Shown piece after piece: positions 1 to 8,320 of a stretch of 64,000 bases of DNA. Source of the DNA: Cohnella thailandensis (lineage in GTDB: Bacteria > Bacillota > Bacilli > Paenibacillales > Paenibacillaceae). A model generated the notes under the pieces. The model was not told the origin of the DNA, searched no databases, and saw only the letters and a program-made list of their open reading frames with translations. The position numbers were made by a program, and so were the translations under genes. Location: contig NZ_JACJVQ010000005.1 of assembly GCF_014212135.1 (NCBI RefSeq), positions 387,702 to 451,701 of the forward strand, given 5' to 3'. Numbering within the stretch: the first letter of the stretch is position 1; every line of letters starts with the position of its first letter.

Positions 1-1
1 G

Positions 2-538
2 TACCAGATGAAGTACCCCTATTGCCGCCATGCGGGGCAGACGCATCGCGGCTTTACCCAGATCTATAAGTCGGCGAGAGCCGGCATAATGAGCGCGCTT
101 GCCCGTCTCAGCAAAGAGAAGAGGCTGGTCGTCACGGGACACAGCCTCGGAGGAGCGCTGGCTACGCTGTGCGCGCTGGACGTCGCGACGAACGTGTCTT
201 TTCGCTCCTGCGCCGTCTACACGTTCGGGTCGCCGAGAGCCGGAGATCCAAGCTTCGTTCGGGCGTTCATGGATGCGGTTCCGAACTCCCATCGGGTCAG
301 CAACCTGTTCGACGCGGTCCCCTATCTTCCGCCGATCGTTTTCCGGCTGCCGCGAAGCAGCAAGGTCTACGAATATCGGCACGTCCGCACCGTCCATACG
401 ATGGAGTTCCGCAAGAGGACGATGTCCGGCAATCACGTGATCGGCAGTTACTTCTGGGAGCTGGCGAAGAAGGATCCCGCTTATACGTCCGCTCTGTGCG
501 CGGCCAATCCCGGCTTCTGTCCGACGCGTCCGCAATAA
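2..538 (+). CDS. Class 3 lipase family protein (5' truncated by window edge)
   Basis: The reading frame is open to the left edge, so the N-terminus lies outside the window. The visible part carries the alpha/beta-hydrolase nucleophile elbow GHSLGGA, followed by a TFGSPRAGD segment and DAVPYLPP. These are typical of fungal-type class 3 lipases (PF01764), where the Ser of GHSLG is the nucleophile, the Asp of the DAVP region the acid and a later His the base; a candidate is the His of GNHVIG. The substrate is probably a lipid or other ester. Two Cys close to the C-terminus (SALCAANPGFCP) could form a disulphide if the protein is exported. A terminator follows, so this is the last gene of its transcript. 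Confidence 0.85.
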   Translation, partial: YQMKYPYCRHAGQTHRGFTQIYKSARAGIMSALARLSKEKRLVVTGHSLGGALATLCALDVATNVSFRSCAVYTFGSPRAGDPSFVRAFMDAVPNSHRVSNLFDAVPYLPPIVFRLPRSSKVYEYRHVRTVHTMEFRKRTMSGNHVIGSYFWELAKKDPAYTSALCAANPGFCPTRPQ

Positions 539-557
539 AAGCAAATAGATGGTTTGC

Positions 558-582
558 CGTCCCTTGCGGGGCGTTTTTTTTT
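558..582 (+). terminator. Rho-independent terminator after lipase
   Basis: A 6-bp stem (CGTCCC with GGGGCG, one T-G pair) closes a TTGC loop and is followed directly by nine T. It lies 20 nt after the lipase stop and ahead of the LysR gene promoter. Confidence 0.75.
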
Positions 583-624
583 GCGACGGCTCAAGATAAC
601 CCGATTGCAAACGAAGACCGGATA

Positions 625-680
625 TTGACAGATAAAGCTAATCGAGCGTACCATGGATTCAACCTAATAACATAGTTATT
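625..680 (+). promoter_or_regulatory. Putative promoter and dyad upstream of LysR gene
   Basis: TTGACA at 625-630 and TACCAT at 649-654 are separated by 18 nt. Just downstream are TTCAACCTAA (658-667) and the inverted repeat AATAAC-ATA-GTTATT (666-680). LysR-type genes are commonly autoregulated, so the dyad is a candidate operator. The motif resembles the TTAGGTTCAA found at 1671 and 4975, in opposite orientation. Confidence 0.45.
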
Positions 681-706
681 TAATCGGAAAAGTAGGAAGT
701 GATCGG

Positions 707-1588
707 GTGAACATCGAGAACATGGAAGCGTTCGTGTACGTGATTCATTACGGCAGCTTCAACAAGGCGGCGGACGCGCTGTTTCTGTCGCAGCCTTCGG
801 TGACGGCGCGCATTCAATCGCTGGAGCGGGAGCTGAATTGCCGTCTGTTCGACCGGATCGGCAAGCAGGTGCAGGTGACCGAAGAAGGCAAGCGATTCCT
901 TCCGTACGCGCAGCAGCTCCTTCAAATTTATCGCAAAGGCAAGGAGCATGTTCAGTACAAAAAGCAGCTGCCGAACGAGCTGAGAATCGGCTGCACGGTG
1001 TCCGTCGCCAACTATCTGATTCCGGGCTTGCTCCCCGCCATGAGGGAGAAATATCCGCAGATCCGGTTCAAGCTGCAGACCGGAACGACCGACGAGCTGG
1101 CGGCCAAGGTGCTGAACAAGGAAGTGGACATCGCCTTCTCGCGGCCTGTGAACCATCCGGAGATTCGTTCCGTCAAGCTGCTGCTCGACCCGATCCGGCT
1201 GCATGTGTACGAGGGTCACCCTTTTCTTCGGGAGGAGAACTTGAGCATCGAAGCGATCGGGGACGAGCCGCTCGTCTTCTTCGAATGCGGGGCGCTCGAC
1301 TGGCTGCGGATTCACCGGGTGTTCGAATCGCTCAATCGGCCCCCGAGGATCGAATTCCAGACGGACAACTCGGAGACGGCGAAGAAGCTCGTGCTGCGCA
1401 AAGCCGGAATCTGCTTCCTGCCGGGCATCTGCGCCAGCCAAGAGGTGGCGGAGGGGAAGCTGTTCCCGATCGATTTTCCCGAGACGTCGGGCATCTCCAT
1501 GCAGACCTGCCTGATCTCGTTTCAAGGCGAGCATACGGAGATCGTCCAGGAATTCGCCTCGATGATGAAGTCTCGTACGGGAGTTTGA
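707..1588 (+). CDS. LysR family transcriptional regulator (sulfur-compound cluster)
   Basis: A 293-residue protein of normal LysR length. The N-terminal winged helix-turn-helix (about residues 1-60) reads FVYVIHYGSFNKAADALFLS followed by QPSVTARIQSLE, and a LysR substrate-binding domain covers about 90-290. The start is GTG with AGGAAGTG 5-8 nt upstream. It precedes, in the same direction, an ABC importer and oxidoreductases like those under B. subtilis YtlI (LysR type), so I infer it activates the cluster in response to sulfur limitation. Its ligand cannot be read from sequence; O-acetylserine or a related metabolite is a guess from the family. A separate promoter for the transporter lies just downstream, as expected for an activator and its target. 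Confidence 0.9.
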   Translation: MNIENMEAFVYVIHYGSFNKAADALFLSQPSVTARIQSLERELNCRLFDRIGKQVQVTEEGKRFLPYAQQLLQIYRKGKEHVQYKKQLPNELRIGCTVSVANYLIPGLLPAMREKYPQIRFKLQTGTTDELAAKVLNKEVDIAFSRPVNHPEIRSVKLLLDPIRLHVYEGHPFLREENLSIEAIGDEPLVFFECGALDWLRIHRVFESLNRPPRIEFQTDNSETAKKLVLRKAGICFLPGICASQEVAEGKLFPIDFPETSGISMQTCLISFQGEHTEIVQEFASMMKSRTGV

Positions 1589-1612
1589 CGCGAACGATTC
1601 AAAAGTTGTATT

Positions 1613-1680
1613 TATCGATAGATTTTCTCTATTGGGAGTCGCATTGACGCTGCCTGCCCCCGGTGATAAATTAGGTTCAA
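1613..1680 (+). promoter_or_regulatory. Promoter and candidate LysR site before amino acid importer operon
   Basis: TTGACG (1644-1649) and TAAATT (1667-1672) have a 17-nt spacer. A TATCGATA palindrome at 1613-1620 lies just upstream of the -35, where LysR activators usually bind. TTAGGTTCAA at 1671-1680 overlaps the start region. No S-box or T-box leader is visible in the 65 nt before the first gene. Confidence 0.5.
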
Positions 1681-1745
1681 CATAATCCTAACTTAACAGG
1701 TAGGAATTATAAGTTATCACGCTAACGAGGGTGGAGGGGTCAAAA

Positions 1746-2660
1746 ATGAAAAAGTCCTTATCGGTATTAACGGCAGCAATCGGATTAGCCGTGGTGATGG
1801 GCGGGTGCGGCAACAATAGCTCGAACAACGCTTCCGGCGCCTCGCAGGCTCCGGCAACGGAGTCGGCGCCGGCGTCCTCGTCGGCAGCGGGCGGAACGGC
1901 AGAGGTTTCCCCTAGCGCAAGCGCCGAGAGCTCGGCTCCGGCGGAAGTCAAGAAAATCATCGTCGGGACGGGAACCCAGTTCCCGAAGGTCGCCTTTCTC
2001 GACGAGAGCGGCAAGCTGACCGGCTTCGACGTCGAGCTCGTTCGCGAGATCGACAACCGATTGCCGGAGTACGAATTCGAGCTGCAAACGTACGATTTCT
2101 CCAACCTGCTGCTCAGCCTCGAGACGAAGAAGATCGATTTTATCGCTCACGAGATGGAGAAGAATCCGGAGCGCGAGGCGAAGTACCTGTTCAACAAGGA
2201 GCCTTACGCTCACTGGCAGAACAAGATCCTCGTCGCCAAGGACAACGATTCGATCCAAACGCTCGACGATCTGAAGGGCAAGAAGGTTATCGTGGGAGCG
2301 ACGAGCGCGGAGGCTCAGATCGTCGAGAATTACAACAAGGAGCACGACAACGCGATCAAAATCGTTTATTCGGGCAGCGGCTCGGCGGATTACGTAACCC
2401 AGATTTCTTCGGGAAGAGTCGACGCGACGATCGGACCGGACTTCACGCTGCCGCTTATCGATCCGGAAGGCAAGCTGAAGTCGGTCGGAGATCACCTAAG
2501 CGCGGCGGATATCCTGTTCGTCTTCCGCAAGGACGATCCGGAGGAGCAAACGCTGGCCGACGCGATCGACGAAGCGATCAAGGAGATCAAAGCGGACGGA
2601 ACGCTGAGCAAGCTGAGCACGGAATGGCTCGGCGCCGACTTTACCCAGGATATCAAGTAA
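1746..2660 (+). CDS. Polar amino acid (cystine-type) ABC transporter, substrate-binding lipoprotein
   Basis: A 304-residue lipoprotein. The signal peptide ends in lipobox VMGGC with acylated Cys21, followed by a Ser/Ala/Pro-rich tether to about residue 70. A family 3 solute-binding domain (SBP_bac_3) follows: IIVGTGTQFPKVAFLDESGK is the usual first strand, with GFDVELVREI after it. It should bind the ligand outside the membrane and pass it to the two permeases that follow. The ATG at 1746 is chosen because GGAGGGG lies six nt upstream. The gene is first in an operon with overlapping permease and ATPase genes. By context the ligand is probably cystine or an S-substituted cysteine, as for the TcyJ/TcyK proteins of B. 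subtilis; this is inference from neighbours. Confidence 0.88.
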   Translation: MKKSLSVLTAAIGLAVVMGGCGNNSSNNASGASQAPATESAPASSSAAGGTAEVSPSASAESSAPAEVKKIIVGTGTQFPKVAFLDESGKLTGFDVELVREIDNRLPEYEFELQTYDFSNLLLSLETKKIDFIAHEMEKNPEREAKYLFNKEPYAHWQNKILVAKDNDSIQTLDDLKGKKVIVGATSAEAQIVENYNKEHDNAIKIVYSGSGSADYVTQISSGRVDATIGPDFTLPLIDPEGKLKSVGDHLSAADILFVFRKDDPEEQTLADAIDEAIKEIKADGTLSKLSTEWLGADFTQDIK

Positions 2661-2690
2661 ACGAATGCTCTCAGGGGAGGGGGATCGGGT

Positions 2691-3482
2691 ATGCCGGGCG
2701 CCAAGTTCGATATCGCGTACGTGTTCGATTATTTTCCCAAGCTGCTGTCCACGCTGGGCCTCACGCTCACGATCGTTGGCTGGTCTATATTGCTGGGATT
2801 GGGCTTCGGCTTTCTCGTCGCCCTTCCCCGGCTTTACAAGGTACCGATCCTGCAGCGCGTCTCGCAAGTATACGTTTCGTTTTTTCGGGGCACGCCGATT
2901 CTGATTCAGCTGTTCCTGATCTACTACGGACTTCCCGAGCTTCTTAAGCTCGTTCACGCGGACGTGACCCGGACGCCGGTGCTCGTCTTCGTCGTACTGA
3001 CGTATTCCCTGCACGCCGGAGCCTATCTCTCGGAGATGATTCGGGCCGGGGTGACGGCGGTGGACCGAGGCCAAGTCGAAGCGGCTTATTCCGTCGGGAT
3101 GAGCGGCTTCCAGGCTTTTGTCCGCATCGTGCTTCCGCAGGCGTTCGCGATTTCGCTTCCGGTGTTCGCGAATCTGGTCATCGCCACTCTCAAGGATACT
3201 TCGCTCGCCTTCTCGCTCGGAGTCATGGAGATGACGGGCAAGGCGCAGACGCTTATTACGCTGAGCCAGCATTTCGTCGAGACGTACATCGCCCTGGCGG
3301 TCATTTACTTCGTCATCAGCTTCGCGTTGGAGAAAGTTTTTCTGCTGCTGGAGCGGCGATTGCTGAAGCATGACCGGAGAGAGACGGATTCCGGGAAAAG
3401 GTTCGGATGGAGGCGAGCTCCAAGCCTGCGAGGGTTACTGGCCAAGACGGCGCGAGCCCAAGAAGGGAGGAGTCGGGCATGA
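2691..3482 (+). CDS. Amino acid ABC transporter permease (TcyL-like)
   Basis: A 263-residue membrane protein with several hydrophobic segments and the HisM-type permease signature: FFRGTPILIQLFLIYYGLP early and the EAA loop around EAAYSVGMSGFQAFVRIVLPQ. ATG follows CAGGGGAGGGGG. Its stop overlaps the next permease start as ATGA, so translation is coupled. The C-terminal 30 residues are charged and not membrane-embedded. It should form the channel with the second permease and the ATPase for uptake of the ligand bound by the lipoprotein upstream. Confidence 0.9.
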   Translation: MPGAKFDIAYVFDYFPKLLSTLGLTLTIVGWSILLGLGFGFLVALPRLYKVPILQRVSQVYVSFFRGTPILIQLFLIYYGLPELLKLVHADVTRTPVLVFVVLTYSLHAGAYLSEMIRAGVTAVDRGQVEAAYSVGMSGFQAFVRIVLPQAFAISLPVFANLVIATLKDTSLAFSLGVMEMTGKAQTLITLSQHFVETYIALAVIYFVISFALEKVFLLLERRLLKHDRRETDSGKRFGWRRAPSLRGLLAKTARAQEGRSRA

Positions 3483-4189
3483 AGCTGGATCCCGCTTTTA
3501 TCTGGACGGCTTTCGTCCAGCTGCTGTCCGTCATTCCCACGACGCTGCTCATCACCGCCGTATCGGTGCTCGGCGGGTTCCTGATCGGGACGGGAATCGC
3601 GCTTCTGCGCCTCTACCGGGTTCCCGTGCTAAGCCAGATCGCGGCCGGCTACGTCACCTTTATCCGCGGCACCCCGATGATTACCCATCTGCTTCTCATT
3701 TATTTCGGCCTTCCCGCTATCGTCGACGCGGTCTCGGAGAGTCTCGGCTCCTCGTTCCGGTCGGTATCGATTCCTTATCTTGCGTTCGCGCTTATCGCTT
3801 TTACGATTACGGCCAGCGCCTATATGTCCGAAGTCGTTCGCTCCGGCCTGCTCGCCGTGAACCGGGGGCAGCTGGAGGCCGCCTATTCGATCGGCATGAC
3901 GACGCCGCAGGCGCTCCGCCGGATCGTGTTCCCGCAGGCGCTTGCCGCGAGCCTTCCCAATCTGTCGAATAGCTTGATCGGAATGCTGCACGGCTCTACG
4001 CTGGCGTTCACGGTATCCGTTGTCGAGATCATGGCGAAGGCGCAGATCGTCGCATCGACGAATTGGAAGTTCTTCGAGGCTTATCTCGCCGCGGCGCTTA
4101 TTTTCTGGGGGCTTACCGTCCTGATCGAGCAGCTGGCGTCGCGAATCGAACGCCGAATCAACGTTTACAACAGAGGAGGGGTCGCATGA
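3479..4189 (+). CDS. Amino acid ABC transporter permease (TcyM-like)
   Basis: A 236-residue partner permease with the same layout as its neighbour: [21 protein letters not shown] and an EAA loop [21 protein letters not shown]. The start at 3479 is supported by AAGGGAGGAG upstream and by the 4-bp ATGA overlap with the previous gene. Its own stop overlaps the ATPase start in the same way. Two distinct permeases are typical of the TcyLM and YxeN/TcyB-type amino acid importers. Confidence 0.9.
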   Translation: MKLDPAFIWTAFVQLLSVIPTTLLITAVSVLGGFLIGTGIALLRLYRVPVLSQIAAGYVTFIRGTPMITHLLLIYFGLPAIVDAVSESLGSSFRSVSIPYLAFALIAFTITASAYMSEVVRSGLLAVNRGQLEAAYSIGMTTPQALRRIVFPQALAASLPNLSNSLIGMLHGSTLAFTVSVVEIMAKAQIVASTNWKFFEAYLAAALIFWGLTVLIEQLASRIERRINVYNRGGVA

Positions 4190-4938
4190 TCCAGCTCAGC
4201 CGGATTACGAAGGCGTTCGGCCGCCACGAAGTGCTGAAGGGCATCGATTTGACGGTCGGGAAGGGGGAGGTCGTCGCGATTCTGGGACCGAGCGGCTCCG
4301 GCAAAACGACGCTGCTAAGGTGCATCAACTTCCTGGAGAAGCCGAGCGGAGGGACGGTGGCGATCGGGGACTTCAAGGCGGACGGCAAGCATCCTTCCAA
4401 GAAAGAGATTCACGCTCTGCGCCTGAAGTCCGCGATGGTGTTCCAGCATTACAACCTGTTCCGGCATAAGACCGCGCTGGAGAACGTGATGGAAGGACTC
4501 GTCGTCGTGAGGAAAATCCCAAAGGAGCAGGCACGGGCGAAGAGCATCTCCGTCCTGGAGAAGGTGGGGCTGGGCTCGAAGATCGACGCTTATCCGAGTC
4601 AACTGTCCGGAGGACAGCAGCAGCGGGTCGGCATCGCGAGAGCTCTGGCGCTGGAGCCGGAGGTGATCCTGTTCGACGAGCCGACGTCGGCCTTGGACCC
4701 GGAGCTGGTCGGAGAGGTGCTCGAGGTCATCCGCCGGATCGCGAAGGAAGGCATCACGATGATCGTCGTCACGCACGAGATGGGCTTCGCGAGAGACGTG
4801 GCGAACCGCGTCGTGTTCATGGACGAAGGCTTAGTGATCGAGGAAGGCGATCCCAAAGAGATCTTCGCGAGGCCGAAGGAAGAGAGAACGAAGCAGTTCC
4901 TGAAGCGAATCACTCCGGAGGCCAGCTATTCGATTTGA
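4186..4938 (+). CDS. Amino acid ABC transporter ATP-binding protein (TcyN-like)
   Basis: A 250-residue ATPase with all motifs intact: Walker [11 protein letters not shown]-loop in MVFQHYNLF, signature LSGGQQQR, Walker [13 protein letters not shown] and switch His in VTHEMGF. It belongs to the PAAT/HisP group (GlnQ-like). ATG overlaps the previous stop. It powers the importer encoded just upstream. A 65-nt gap follows, containing TTAGGTTCAA (4975-4984), before the monooxygenase gene, and no terminator is seen, so the catabolic genes are probably co-transcribed. Confidence 0.93.
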   Translation: MIQLSRITKAFGRHEVLKGIDLTVGKGEVVAILGPSGSGKTTLLRCINFLEKPSGGTVAIGDFKADGKHPSKKEIHALRLKSAMVFQHYNLFRHKTALENVMEGLVVVRKIPKEQARAKSISVLEKVGLGSKIDAYPSQLSGGQQQRVGIARALALEPEVILFDEPTSALDPELVGEVLEVIRRIAKEGITMIVVTHEMGFARDVANRVVFMDEGLVIEEGDPKEIFARPKEERTKQFLKRITPEASYSI

Positions 4939-5003
4939 TAGGAGAGGCTTCAGCAAGACGGATAAAGGCTTCATTTAGGTTCAATCAGAGGAGGAGAAGG
5001 CGA

Positions 5004-6017
5004 ATGACCTTAAAACTAAGCATTCTGGATCAGAGCTTGATCGGCCCCGGGGAGACGGCGGAGCAGGCTCTGCGGAATACGATCGAGATCGCGAAGCTGG
5101 CCGACCGGCTCGGCTACCACCGCTTTTGGGTATCCGAGCACCACGATTCGGATCAGCTTGCCGGCTCCTCGCCGGAGGTGCTGATCTCGCATCTGGCGGC
5201 GAACACGAGCCGGATCCGTCTCGGCTCGGGCGGCGTCATGCTTCAGCATTACAGCCCGTACAAGGTCGCCGAGAACTTCAATCTGCTGTCGGCGCTCGCG
5301 CCTGGCCGCATCGATCTCGGCATCGGGCGCGCCCCGGGCGGCCTTCCGAATTCCACGAAGGCGCTTCAGCGCGGCGTGACGGAGCCTCTCTCGCTGGGCG
5401 AGAAGTTGAAGGAGCTCGAGCAATTCTTGTACGGTACGCTGCCCGAGGAGCATCCGCTTGCCGGCATCCGCGTCACGCCGAAGCCGACGATTTCGCCGGA
5501 GCTGTACCAGCTCGGAGCGAGCGCAGCCAGCGCGGAGCTGGCCGCCGAGCTGGGGCGGCCGTACGTGTTCGCGCTGTTCATCAACAGCGATCTGGCCGTT
5601 GCCGAGCAAGCGATCAGGACGTACCGAGAGAAGTTTAACCCAGCGAAGGGAACGTCGCCTCATGTGCTTCTGGCCGCTTCCGTGCTTGTCGCGGAGACGG
5701 ATGAAGAGGCGGCGGAGCTGGCCGAGGAGCTCAAGATCGTGAAGATCCGCTTGGAGAGCGGCCGCACGGTGACGGTCGGCACTCTCGAGCAAGCGGCGGA
5801 ATTCGTCCGCCAAGCGAACGAGTCCTACGAGATCGATGTGAAGGACGCGGACGTGGCGAAGGGGACGAAGGAGACGGTCCGCGCAAGGCTGCTCGAGCTC
5901 CAAAGCCGTCTCGGCATAGACGAGATCATCGCGACGACCCCGATTAAGGACTTCGGGCTGCGCAAGCGTTCGATCGAGCTGCTTCACGAGGCGTTCGCGC
6001 CGATCCGGCAGGCTTAG
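5004..6017 (+). CDS. LLM class flavin-dependent oxidoreductase (MsnO8/CmoO-like)
   Basis: A 337-residue luciferase-like monooxygenase. The N-terminus LKLSILDQSLIGPGETAEQA and the stretch WVSEHHDSDQLAGSSPEVLI are typical of the MsnO8/YtmO type. ALAPGRIDLGIGRAPG is the usual barrel strand. Such enzymes use reduced flavin and oxygen; in this context the substrate is probably an organosulfur or S-alkyl cysteine derivative. The ATG at 5004 has GAGGAGAAGG upstream. Its neighbours (GNAT, M20 deacylase, second monooxygenase, amino acid importer) match the B. subtilis ytm operon, where CmoO takes part in S-alkyl-cysteine breakdown. No flavin reductase gene was found nearby. Confidence 0.85.
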   Translation: MTLKLSILDQSLIGPGETAEQALRNTIEIAKLADRLGYHRFWVSEHHDSDQLAGSSPEVLISHLAANTSRIRLGSGGVMLQHYSPYKVAENFNLLSALAPGRIDLGIGRAPGGLPNSTKALQRGVTEPLSLGEKLKELEQFLYGTLPEEHPLAGIRVTPKPTISPELYQLGASAASAELAAELGRPYVFALFINSDLAVAEQAIRTYREKFNPAKGTSPHVLLAASVLVAETDEEAAELAEELKIVKIRLESGRTVTVGTLEQAAEFVRQANESYEIDVKDADVAKGTKETVRARLLELQSRLGIDEIIATTPIKDFGLRKRSIELLHEAFAPIRQA

Positions 6018-6032
6018 AAGGAGGGAAACCCT

Positions 6033-7202
6033 ATGAACGGCGCAACGAAGGATAAAATCCTGCGCGAGGAGCTTGCGACAAGGCTGATCGCCATCCGGCG
6101 GCAGCTGCACGCGAATCCCGAGCTGTCGCATGAGGAATTTCTCACGACCGACGCGATTCGGGAGTGGCTGGCGGAGGAGCAAATCCGCATTCTCGATTAC
6201 TCGCTTCGCACAGGCGTTATCGCCGAGATCGGCGGGAAGCGGCCGGGGCCGACGATCGCTCTGCGAGCCGATATCGATGCGCTTCCGGTACAGGAAGAGA
6301 CGGGGCTGCCGTTCGCGTCGCGAGTGCCCGGCCGCATGCATGCCTGCGGTCACGATTACCATACGGCTTCCCTGCTCGGGGCCGCTTTCCTCCTGAAGGA
6401 GAAGGAGAGCGAGCTGAACGGAACCGTAAGGCTTATCTTCCAGCCGGCCGAGGAGAAGGCGAAGGGAGCGCTCGAAGTGATCGAGAGCGGGGCGCTCGAA
6501 GGCGTCGGCGCCATCTTCGGCCTGCACAACAAGCCGGATCTGCCGGTCGGCACGATCGGCATCAAGGAAGGGCCGCTGATGGCCGCCGCGGACGGCTTCG
6601 TCGTTCGGCTGGAGGGCGTCGGCAGCCATGCGGCGGTGCCCGAGGCGGGCGTCGACCCGATCGTCGCCGGAGCCCATCTTATCGCGGCGCTGCAGACGAT
6701 CGTGAGCCGCAACGTCAGCCCGCTCAAGAGCGCCGTCATCAGCGTGACGCGAATCCATAGCGGCACCTCGTGGAACGTCATCCCGGAGCACGCGCTTCTG
6801 GACGGAACGCTGCGTACGTTCGACGAAGAGGTACGTTCCACGGTCAGGGAGCGGTTCGAGCAAGTGACGGAGGGCATCGCCGCCGCCTTCGGGGTGAAAG
6901 CTTCCGTCAAGTGGATCGACGGGCCGCCCGCGGTGATCAACGACAAGCGATGGGCCGAAGTCGCGGCGGAATCGGCGCGAAGCGTCGGACTGCATGCGAT
7001 CGTGCCGACGCCGTCCCCCGCGGGAGAAGACTTCGCCTATTATCGACGGGCTGTGCCCGGAGCCTTCTTCTTCATGGGAACCTCGGGTCCACGGGAGTGG
7101 CATCATCCCTCCTTCGACATCGACGAACTGGCGCTTCCTCTCACGGCCGCCTTCTTCGCCCGATTGGCGCAGGACGGCCTCGACAAGCTTAGCCCGGAAT
7201 AG
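6033..7202 (+). CDS. M20 family amidohydrolase (N-acyl amino acid deacylase)
   Basis: A 389-residue M20D metallopeptidase. Visible metal and catalytic motifs are RADIDALPVQEETG, MHACGHDYHTA, QPAEEK and a late His in HHPSFDID. The lid domain lies about residues 180-290. ATG follows AGAAGGAGGG. In the related B. subtilis pathway the acetylated S-substituted cysteine is oxidised and then deacetylated by an M20 enzyme (YtnL/YxeP type), and the GNAT protein just downstream would supply the acetyl group. I infer the same role; general N-acetylamino acid or IAA-amino acid hydrolysis cannot be excluded. Confidence 0.88.
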   Translation: MNGATKDKILREELATRLIAIRRQLHANPELSHEEFLTTDAIREWLAEEQIRILDYSLRTGVIAEIGGKRPGPTIALRADIDALPVQEETGLPFASRVPGRMHACGHDYHTASLLGAAFLLKEKESELNGTVRLIFQPAEEKAKGALEVIESGALEGVGAIFGLHNKPDLPVGTIGIKEGPLMAAADGFVVRLEGVGSHAAVPEAGVDPIVAGAHLIAALQTIVSRNVSPLKSAVISVTRIHSGTSWNVIPEHALLDGTLRTFDEEVRSTVRERFEQVTEGIAAAFGVKASVKWIDGPPAVINDKRWAEVAAESARSVGLHAIVPTPSPAGEDFAYYRRAVPGAFFFMGTSGPREWHHPSFDIDELALPLTAAFFARLAQDGLDKLSPE

Positions 7203-7257
7203 CGCCCATAAGGCGGACCGATCCTTTCTTAACGACATCCGAAAAGGAGTAACCGAT

Positions 7258-7752
7258 ATGAGCCTAAGCGAGCTTGAGATCGCTCGATATTTGAACACGC
7301 ACGACCAGCTGCAGGCCGCCATCGCGGACTTCACCCCGCAGCAGCTCAAGTGGAAGGAAGCCGCGAACAAATGGAGCATCGCCGAGGTGCTCACCCATCT
7401 GGCCGATCACAACATCGTCGTCTCCTTCCGGATCCGCGAGATCCTGTCCGGCTCGGCGGAGCGCCTGCCCGCCTTCAAGCAGGATCCTTGGGTGGCGAAC
7501 CAATACGGCAACGAAGCGTCGGCTCCCGAGATTTTGACTTTTTACCGTTCGCTGTTGATCTACAACGCGCAGCTATTCCGCCGATTGTCGGAGGAGGACG
7601 GGCAGAAGACGGCCGTCAACGCGAAGGGAGACACCGTTAAACTGAACGAAGTCGTTCGCTCCTTCGTCGAGCACGTGCAGCATCACTTGGGGCAGATCGA
7701 CCGGATCAAGCTGGCCTTGTCCGAAGCGTCGGACAGCGTTCGGAGCCAATAA
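7258..7752 (+). CDS. DinB-fold protein (putative metal-dependent thiol transferase/hydrolase)
   Basis: A 164-residue DinB/YfiT-type four-helix protein. The expected metal-binding His are visible in EVLTHLADHN and in VEHVQHHLGQIDR near the C-terminus, as in the usual His triad. ATG follows AAAAGGAG. Family members include bacillithiol S-transferases and other metal-dependent thiol enzymes. Its position inside a sulfur-compound cluster makes a role with a low-molecular-weight thiol plausible, but this is inference. I do not know of this gene in the B. subtilis ytm or yxe operons, so it may be a lineage-specific addition. Confidence 0.75.
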   Translation: MSLSELEIARYLNTHDQLQAAIADFTPQQLKWKEAANKWSIAEVLTHLADHNIVVSFRIREILSGSAERLPAFKQDPWVANQYGNEASAPEILTFYRSLLIYNAQLFRRLSEEDGQKTAVNAKGDTVKLNEVVRSFVEHVQHHLGQIDRIKLALSEASDSVRSQ

Positions 7753-7776
7753 AGAGACCATGGAGGGATCGGAGAC

Positions 7777-8301
7777 ATGCCGGAAACTAAGATTCGCATA
7801 CGCGACGCCGCCGAGGCGGACAGGGAAGAGCTTCGCAAAATCCTGATCGAGGCTTACGAGCAGTACGCCTCCGACATCCCCGATCGCTGGGAGGCTTACA
7901 AGGAATCGATTCTGGCGTCGGTTGACGGGGGAGCTCCCAAGGCTAGGCTGGTCGCCGAGCTGAACGGGGAAATCGTCGGCAGCGCGCTTCTCTTCGATTC
8001 TTCGGCCGAAGCTTACGGGGATCCGGAGCTTGGCATTCATAGCCCGATCATACGGCTGCTGGCCGTCTCCCCGTCCCACCGGGGACAGGGCATCGCCACG
8101 GCCATCCTGCGCGAGAGCGCCAGACGCGCATCCGAATGGGGGGCGGAGACGCTGCATCTTCACACGTCGGACGTGATGGCTCCGGCAGTCCGTCTGTACG
8201 AATATCTCGGCTTCGAGCGGGATTATGACAAGGACGTCCGGCAAGGCGACACTCTCGTGAAGAGCTACAAGCTGCAATTGAAGGCGAAGGCGTTCCACTA
8301 A
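7777..8301 (+). CDS. GNAT family N-acetyltransferase
   Basis: A 174-residue GNAT protein. Motif A reads [20 protein letters not shown], giving the RGQGIA acetyl-CoA pyrophosphate loop, and the C-terminal part has a typical [14 protein letters not shown] strand. ATG has GGAGGGATCGGAG upstream. In B. subtilis a GNAT enzyme (YtmI/YxeL) acetylates S-alkyl or S-succino cysteine before oxidation, and this gene sits with the same partner enzymes, so that role is inferred. The short spacing on both sides (24 and 19 nt) places it in the operon. Confidence 0.85.
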   Translation: MPETKIRIRDAAEADREELRKILIEAYEQYASDIPDRWEAYKESILASVDGGAPKARLVAELNGEIVGSALLFDSSAEAYGDPELGIHSPIIRLLAVSPSHRGQGIATAILRESARRASEWGAETLHLHTSDVMAPAVRLYEYLGFERDYDKDVRQGDTLVKSYKLQLKAKAFH

Positions 8302-8320
8302 AAAGGAGGATACGGATCCG

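Noticed and set aside
5016-7394. 792-codon minus-strand open frame
   Set aside because: It is antisense to the monooxygenase, M20 and DinB genes, which have clear motifs, starts and ribosome sites. Long antisense frames are expected in GC-rich DNA.
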